The notes under the pieces: generated by a model
Databases searched by the model: none
What the model saw: only the letters and a program-made list of their open reading frames with translations
Told to the model about the DNA's origin: nothing
Origin: Acanthosepion esculentum
Lineage: Eukaryota; Mollusca; Cephalopoda; Sepiida; Sepiidae
DNA length: 64,000 nucleotides
Direction: 5' to 3'
Assembly (NCBI GenBank): GCA_964036315.1
Contig: OZ038478.1
Location: 140,724,656-140,788,655, forward strand
Translations under genes and position numbers: made by a program
In this document: piece by piece, positions 57,613 to 64,000 of the stretch
Layout: every line of letters begins with the position of its first letter
Numbering within the stretch: the stretch's first letter is position 1

Positions 57613-60390
57613 TTGGGTCGTTGCGGATCATGCGCCTAACGGCCAGGAGGAGCGGGTCTCGTTTTTTCAGCAGTTGGAGGCGTTCCTGGTGGATTCAACG
57701 CACCTAGTCGTAATGAGGGATTAGATGCCATTCCGAATCCCAAGTTAGGTCGGGGGAAAGGTGCTAAAGGGAGAAGGGGCCCTCGTAGCTTGGTTGATCT
57801 GATCAACGAATTTGGTTTCCTTGATAGATACCGGGTCGATCACCCGGGGGGGGGGCAATGTGGACGTGGGCTCTTAGTTGGCCTTCTGACCGGGTGGTTA
57901 GCTACCTGGACAGAATATTAGAGGAGCCGACGTTCCACTGGGTAGACTATTCAGATCACAAAATTGTTTTTGCCTGGATGGCGTTAGATCGTAGGCCTAG
58001 AATGGCGTGATACTGGAAGTTCAGTCTGTCCTTAGTGGACAGGCAGGACTTCCAGGAGCAGATAACTAGCTTAGTGCAGCGGGAGCTAGTGGGGGTGGTT
58101 ATTGGGAATAAGTGGTGGGAAAGACTTAAGGATAGGATTAGGTCTTTCATCACCGATTTCAGCAAACGGTTTGCCCTAGATAGAGCTGAGAAGGTGAAGA
58201 CGCTTAAGGCTAGGTTTTCCAGGGCAGTTGTTGTGGGTGGGTTCCCTAGAGCTAGCCTTAGTTAGGGAGGTCCTGAAGCGTTTGAGTAGCGAGCGCTACA
58301 TGGGCCAGGTAATTAGTCATAGGTTAAGCAAGATGTCTTCCGAAGCTGTGAACATGGGCCCAGATTTGCGCAAAGAAAGAGAGCCGTCGAGGTTCCGATC
58401 GTTACATTCAAGAAGTCAAATCCCCGGAGGGATATACTCTTCGGGCCACTGATGACATGTGCGAGGCATTTCGGTGGCATTTCGAGAGCCTGTTTACCAA
58501 AAAGCCTGGTCTCCGTGAGGAGGAGTTTCGTAGCTATTTAGCTGATTTTCCTCGGCTTTCGCTGACAAGCGGCTAGCTGCGAGGGTGAGATCACACAGGG
58601 CGAAGTCTACGTGGAATTTAAGAATGTCGGCAGAAGCAAGTCGCCCGGTCTGGATGGTTTGCCCTATGAATTGTGCTTGAGGCTGTCGCACATCTTTGTC
58701 CCGATTTTGACTGTGGTGTTCAACAACTGGTTCTGACAGGCGTCTATCCCCAAGCGGCTCACCAGGAGTGCGATCACGCTGTTGAAAAAGGGCAAGGGTG
58801 TTGGGAAGAAAGCTAGATGATTACAGGCCCATAACTCTGCTAAACACAGAGTTAAAGATTTTGGCCAAGATCCTGCAGGAGCGTTTGCAGTCAGTTGCCG
58901 AGTCTCTGTTGGGCCCGGAGGAGACTTGTTCTGTGAGGGGCTGAACAATTCAGAGTAACCAGCATCTGATCCGCACAATCATTGTGAGTGTAAAAGTCGA
59001 CGATGAGGCCGCGCTGATCAATTTGAATCAGTCCAAGGCATTTGATAGGGTTGACCATCGCTACACTGCTGCTGTCCTGCCGCTGGATTAGCCTCCTGTA
59101 TCCCTCCCTCGGTGCTGTGGTACAGGTGAAAGGGAAGCTGTCGAGCGTTTTTGCGCTGTCTAGGTCGGTTCGTCAGGATTGTCCACTATCTACCCTACTT
59201 TAGGCTTTGGCGTTGGAGCCGCTCCTTCGCCGGCTAAGGAACAGGGCGTGCAGTCAGGCCCTAAGCGGAATCGCCGTTCCTGGAGGGGTTCGAGCCAGGG
59301 TTTCCGCGAACGCAGATGACATCTGCTTTTGTGTCGTACTGCAGCGACTTTGAGGCGGTACTGAGGCGGTTTGAGCGCCATCGTAAATCCCGGGATCAAT
59401 CGGATTTCCTTCTCGAGTGTCGGTCGGCCTTGTTGGCCGTTCCTCGATCCAGTGACCTTTCACAGCCTAGGAAGGTATTCTATCGTCTTCTAGGTGAGGG
59501 GGTCGCGAAGGATTCTCTACGTGAGCGGCTCGACTTTTAGGAGAAGGAGTTTCGTTCTTTCAGTTCTTGGGGGGCAGCGGCGGATTATCTCAGTAACCAT
59601 GAGTTTTCGCTTAGCTGGCGATTGGCTGGGAATCGACTGTCTCTCAATGACAAGGCCTTCATATGGGGATTAGCGGATTTGCCAGACTGTGAACGGCGTG
59701 GCCTTGGTTTAGAAGAAACGGCTTCGCACGCCTTCTACCATTGTTTTCGGGTCCGCTCCTTATGGGACCATGTCGGCGAGTTGACGGCTTGTCTCGCTCT
59801 CGAAAAACTGGTGCTCATGGATCCCTGTCGCATCTTTGGTTATGACCCAAATTGAGATCTCCGCCAATTCGTTCTGGCTCTCTTTTTTATCTCAACTCGG
59901 TCAGCTTTTGATTTTCCCAAGTCCGTATAATTTGAGTCCTTTAACAATCCCTTACAGAGGGAGAGAGCTTCTTGACTCTACCCAATGGGCAGAATACAGC
60001 GACCTCTCTTTTGGGGGGGTTGGACAGGCCCTACTAACATTAGTTATGTTTAGTTACTCTGTGTTGATATTTAGTTTGTTTATTCGGTTCATCCCCCTCC
60101 CCTCTCATTTTTAATCATCCATACATTTTTTTTATATATGTATTTTATTATCATTAAATTTTTAATATCATGGGATGCGTTTTTATAGGTCTCCATGAGA
60201 GGATGTGGTATTTTGGTGTATGGAGGATTGATTGGTGATGGGCGAGTTTTTGTGGTGAATGTGGAAGTTGTAATGAGTTAATGGGTCGTGAATCGGATTA
60301 GGTAGGTATAAGATAGTTAGTGAAGACCAGCCTCAACCCCTCCCCTTTTTTCGGCAATGTGCCAAAATTCTATTTTCATGTAGTAAATCT
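57613..60390 (+). pseudogene. Tx1-like LINE, copy A: endonuclease end, RT, 3-prime end
   Basis: Broken over all three frames. Endonuclease: APNGQEERVSFFQQLEAFLV near 57,630, SLVDLINEFGFLDRYRVDHP near 57,790, then VDYSDHKIVFAWMALDRRP near 57,942 (SDH catalytic). Linker: WKFSLSLVDRQDFQEQI and NKWWERLKDRIRSFITDF. RT: SKSPGLDGLPYELCLRLSH near 58,632, SAITLLKKGKG, DDYRPITLLNTELKILAKIL-type text near 58,820, and LINLNQSKAFDRVDHRY (motif A) near 59,015. The catalytic palm beyond is shifted. C-terminus: SHAFYHCFRVRSLWDHVGE at 59,622-59,855. The best match is the Tx1 clade of the L1 superfamily. It is 5-prime truncated, lacking ORF1. Confidence 0.75.
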
Positions 60391-60720
60391 CGCGGACGCT
60401 TTTATCATCCTTAGCAAGTCCCACTGAAATTACCACCTAAAAGTGTTGGAGGCCGTCTATATTCTATCATTAAAGCCTTCTCTTTGGAAACAGAAGGACT
60501 TTATATTAGACCTCTAACTAATTACCATTTAAATATTTTTTCCTTCTTCTTTCCACCAATAAACTTTGTCCATTGTTCTTTTTCCTTATTATATAATTTA
60601 CTCTATTTACCTCGATTAAGCTCTGTTGAGCGAAGTACGAAACCGGTTACCTGGCCCGTTTTTCATTTATACTTTTACTATCATGACTGGTAATAATAAA
60701 ACTAATTTTTGTCTGTTCAT
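60391..60720 (+). pseudogene. Penelope-like element 3-prime end
   Basis: DAFIILSKSH, then YHLKVLEAVYILSLKPSLWK matches the very end of Penelope-like ORFs (RVLEALYI-SLKPSLN), followed by a short UTR with CGAAACCGGTTACC and AATAATAAAAC. It starts directly where the LINE copy A tail ends, so one element inserted into or beside the other. Confidence 0.6.
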
Positions 60721-60725
60721 GGCAG

Positions 60726-60727
<2 letters not shown>

Positions 60728-60800
<73 letters not shown>

Positions 60801-60940
60801 GTTTGTTTACTTTTTATGTTGTTATGTGGGGTGATATATTTATGCTTGCTTCTGTATGTGTATATATACATATACGTATGCGTTTTTGTATGTGTGTGTA
60901 TGTGTATATATATAGATATATACATGTGTGTATACGTATG

Positions 60941-60980
<40 letters not shown>

Positions 60981-61140
60981 TATCTGTAGGCTTTTCTGTG
61001 TTCCTGTCTGTAGTGAAGAATGTGTGTACACATATGTCTGTATGTAGTTTTTATTTTCTTTCATCTACTGTTATATTTTTGTACTTGTGTATGTGCATTA
61101 GTGCGTATATAGGTATATATGAAATCTATTTTTTTATATA
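60728..61140. repeat. (TA)n and TG/TA-rich tract
   Basis: TA run 60,728-60,798, a second at 60,945-60,978, with TG/TA-rich sequence between and after. It forms the spacer between the oppositely oriented LINE 3-prime ends. Confidence 0.9.
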
Positions 61141-61239
61141 TATTTGTGTGTTTGGAGTTTTCTTTTTATGTATTAGATGGTGTTATTTTTATGCGTATAT
61201 ATCTATTTTATAGCCATGTCTATCTGTTTTAATGTCATT

Positions 61240-62702
61240 TCTTTCCTTAATAGATATTTTTTGCAGCAAAATACAATTATGGCACAATGCCGAAAAAAGT
61301 GGGGGTTGAGGTTGGTCTTCACTAAATATCTTATACCTAGCTAATCCGATTCACGACCTATTCACCCATTACAATTTACACATTCACCACAAAAACTCGT
61401 CCGTCGCCTTCCAATCCTACATACACCATAATACCCCATCCTCTCAAGGAAGACTTACAAAACGCGCCCCATGTCATAAAATGTAATGATAATAACTTAT
61501 ATATACAATTCTAAAGATGATAAATGAGAGAGGCCGCTGTATTCTGCCCGTTGGACAAAATCAAGCAGCTCTATCGCTAAAGGATTGGGAAGGAAAAAAG
61601 TATCTATGGACATTGGGAATAAAAAGCTGACCCAGTCTAGATAAAATGAGGGCCAAAAACAAACTGAGGAGGTTGGGAATCTCGACTTGGATCATAACCA
61701 AAAGGCAGCCGGGAACAGGCCAGGAACAACACTTACTCACATTAACTAGGTACACAAAGGCTTGTCTAACCTAACCAGAGGGGAGGACTCCACAGGAAAC
61801 CATATGCTTGCGTTCACTCCATAAAATGGATTATAGCCCTATATAAGGAGGGATGGAACAACACAGGGACGCTCCCAGAATAAAAATGTCTTAGTTTTTT
61901 CAAGTTGGCATTGTCCAATTCGAACACCCTTATTTTAGGCTATGCTTCCTTCACCTCAGAAAGGTGGCTCCATACCTTGGGGTATCCACCGGTATGCCTC
62001 ACAAAGGTAATGACCCCTGGGGCGTGTGGGAAATTGCGGGGATGCTCGACTGACTTGTCATCAACAGTTTTCATTTTTAACAGGAGTCCTAAAAGGGCCC
62101 TTTTTTTGTTTGGACTGCCCCTTTTTAACTTCGTCGCTGTCTACTTTACAGATTTCGTCAGGGCCGGGAAAAATTTATTCTCCCTTGAGGGGTGGGGAGG
62201 GGAAGAAGTAGATGTATGAGGGGGTGTGGAAATAGAACTCAGGGAAGAATTGCAGGGGGCAGGGAACACGGGCAGGAGAAGCTGAGAGACTCCTTGGTTT
62301 TACTACATGTTCTTCATCTTCTCTTGGTGAAAAAGTGACGGGGAGTGACCTAGTTTTGTCCATGACCCTCTCCGCCCTACTCCGGCCAGAGTGCCTTCCG
62401 CTGGTTCCTCCTCTTCTCTGGACCTTGTCAGTGATGCTGCCCAAGGTGGTAGCATTTTGTACGCCTCCATAGGCGTGTCCTCTCTCTGCTTCTCTTTCTG
62501 TTGGTGTTGGGGCTGTGGCTACTGCTTTTTCTGCTGCCCCTTCTTTGAAGGCTGCACACCCTTTTGGGGCTGCACCTCTTTTTGAGGCTGAACATTCCTC
62601 TGAGGCTGCTTGATTTTCATCTGTGGTGAGATTTGCTGCTGTACTGGTCGCTGCTTCTGCTTCGAAAGGGACGGCACTCTCCGTTTTCCAGCTCCTCCAC
62701 AC
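61240..62702 (-). pseudogene. Tx1-like LINE, copy C: ORF1 plus 3-prime UTR
   Basis: Read from 62,702 down: a 175-codon frame starting MWRSWKTESAVPFEAEAATS, rich in Ala, Glu and Arg, taken as the ORF1 N-terminus; then after a frame change text like copy B (HAPGVITFVRHTGGYPKVWS, HLSEVKEAYPKIRVFELDNA) at about 62,100-61,905; then a jump to the 3-prime end shared with copies A and B (61,750-61,500), and the UTR at 61,475-61,265 that is the inverse of 60,180-60,385. All of the endonuclease and RT is deleted. It is tail-to-tail with copy A. Confidence 0.65.
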
Positions 62703-63170
62703 CTCCTTCCAGTTCCCTTCCTTGGTCTTTGCCTATGTTTGGTTTTCTGTTCTGTCCATGTTGATTTTTATTTGCCCGTATAAGTTATATTTTAACAATT
62801 GGTTAGAATTCGTTCAATAACATTTTCAAACTTGAATATTTCTTGATTGGTTATCGGAATGTCTTTGTCAATGTATGTGTGTGTATGTACGCGTCTTTAT
62901 CGGTGTTTGTGTGTACAGTCATTTGTGTGTACATTTCATTGTGTATGTATGTGTTTTTTTTAAGGGTCGCGGGGATATTTCCTGTCTCGTCGCATTTTTG
63001 TGTGTGTATATATCTAAATATGTCTGCGTGTTTATGTATTATAATTTTATTGTGTGTATTGTCTTTTGCAAGATATCATCCTCCTATGCACCTGTTTATG
63101 ATTCAAATGTATCGATGTTGTCATGAAGTTCAGAGCAACATTTCATCTTAACGTTTATTCCAACTTAATT
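62703..63170. other. TG-rich, no gene
   Basis: Imperfect TG/TATG-rich stretch at about 62,870-63,060 giving Cys/Val-rich open frames on +; no protein-like text. Confidence 0.55.
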
Positions 63171-63600
63171 TCAATAAAAATAGAATAACATATGTATTTT
63201 TCCTCAATAATTTTATAATTTAAACTTAATAGAGATTAAATTTAAATTTTAAAATGGGTAATTATAAATCTTAAATTATATCGTATAATATAATATTTAT
63301 TAGTTAGCATAAATTCTATTTTAGTCTAACCCCAACATTAAAGCATTAAATAATTATTATAACCTTAGTTCATTGTCAAGGTTTTTTTTAATTCTCGGAT
63401 ACTTGTATTTTGATTGGTCATTCTAGCTTATGTAACAGCGTTTCCCCCTATTGAGGGGTGTGTTTGACTGATTTGAACTTTTTGAAACCCTTTTATTTAC
63501 ATTCAACATCATCACTTGATAAGACACCAGAACTGTTGAAACAAAATGGCTATTGTTGTAGTGATTTTACAACATATTTATGTTATAACTTTCGAATAAA
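63170..63600 (+). repeat. Dispersed repeat, inverted partner of 31,835-32,330
   Basis: Contains TTGATTGGTCATTCTAGCTT at about 63,411 and ACTTGATAAGACACCAGAAC at about 63,515 with ACAACATATTTATG shortly after, matching the inverse copy at 31.8-32.0 kb. AT-rich left part. Unknown class; Penelope-like 3-prime tails are one possibility. Confidence 0.65.
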
Positions 63601-63691
63601 TAATCGTATTTGCTCTACTCTGTATTGAGCACTCTTTTAAGAATAGTATTTGTATGTTACTGGAATTTATTTCGTATACACGAATACTATA

Positions 63692-63693
<2 letters not shown>

Positions 63694-63766
<73 letters not shown>
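63694..63766. repeat. (TA)n(TG)n microsatellite
   Basis: TA to 63,721, then TG to 63,766. The last 234 bases of the window are AT-rich with no feature. Confidence 0.95.
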
Positions 63767-63768
<2 letters not shown>

Positions 63769-64000
63769 CATAATGAGAAGCCACGTATACTTTCTTAAGA
63801 AATACACACGAAGAAAAAAAGAAAAATACTGGATTTTAAAATTAAATACATATAAACTGGGGTTAAATAAAGACTGGGCTATTTTAAATCTTTATAAATA
63901 TTTAAATACTTAAACAAAAACATTTTGTTACATATATTTAAAATATTTTTTAAACAACATAATATATATTACTACAGTTAGATTTACGTTAGAAATATTC

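Noticed and set aside
62391..62585. Cys/Phe-rich + frame
   Set aside because: Antisense of the Ala/Glu/Arg-rich ORF1 of LINE copy C.

Overview
The window is eukaryotic, almost certainly metazoan, and almost gene-free. It is AT-rich and dense in (TA)n, (CA/TG)n and (CATA)n tracts. Nearly every stretch that reads as protein belongs to a broken transposable element: Ty3/gypsy, Jockey-like and Tx1-like LINEs, Penelope-like (PLE), Tc1/mariner and hAT. The PLE reverse transcriptase type, the CATA/TA satellite load and hammerhead-like motifs fit a mollusc, perhaps a cephalopod. That is inference; nothing here fixes the species.

Layout. 1-4.27 kb: LINE endonuclease relic, microsatellites, and a Tc1 transposase relic split by an apparent solo LTR. 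4.27-26.8 kb: a decayed Ty3/gypsy element ordered gag, protease, integrase, reverse transcriptase (RT), RNase H. Integrase lies before RT, as in the Gmr1 lineage. Its RT has been amplified into nine tandem units of about 1,022 bp after a first partial copy, so ten RT copies lie between one integrase and one RNase H. Units 3 and 7 are each interrupted at the same base by a 4.3-4.5 kb non-autonomous LTR element that carries only gag. The shared target site ATAG and shared flanking variants show one insertion followed by segmental duplication (offset 8,387 bp). 26.9-29.7 kb: a second, diverged relic with the same integrase-before-RT order.

29.7-36.6 kb: AT-rich sequence, LINE 3-prime ends, a long CATA-rich tract and a PLE with RT plus GIY-YIG parts on the minus strand. 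36.6-49 kb: a possible promoter and 5-prime exon, another gypsy relic, LINE scraps, a small inverted repeat carrying hammerhead-ribozyme-like motifs, one convincing host-type coding exon (signal peptide, four cysteines, consensus splice sites at 44,783-45,065), and an internally deleted Tc1 element with terminal inverted repeats. 49-55.8 kb: largely featureless except a LINE end and a hAT relic. 55.8-62.7 kb: three partial copies of a Tx1-like LINE, two in tandem on + and one inverted, intermixed with two PLE ends. The rest is TG-rich sequence and a dispersed repeat also found inverted at 31.8-32.3 kb.

No element looks autonomous: every coding region carries stops, frameshifts or deletions. 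The unusual object is the RT-derived tandem array with its nested, co-duplicated gag-only elements. All judgements are by eye; no alignment or search was run.
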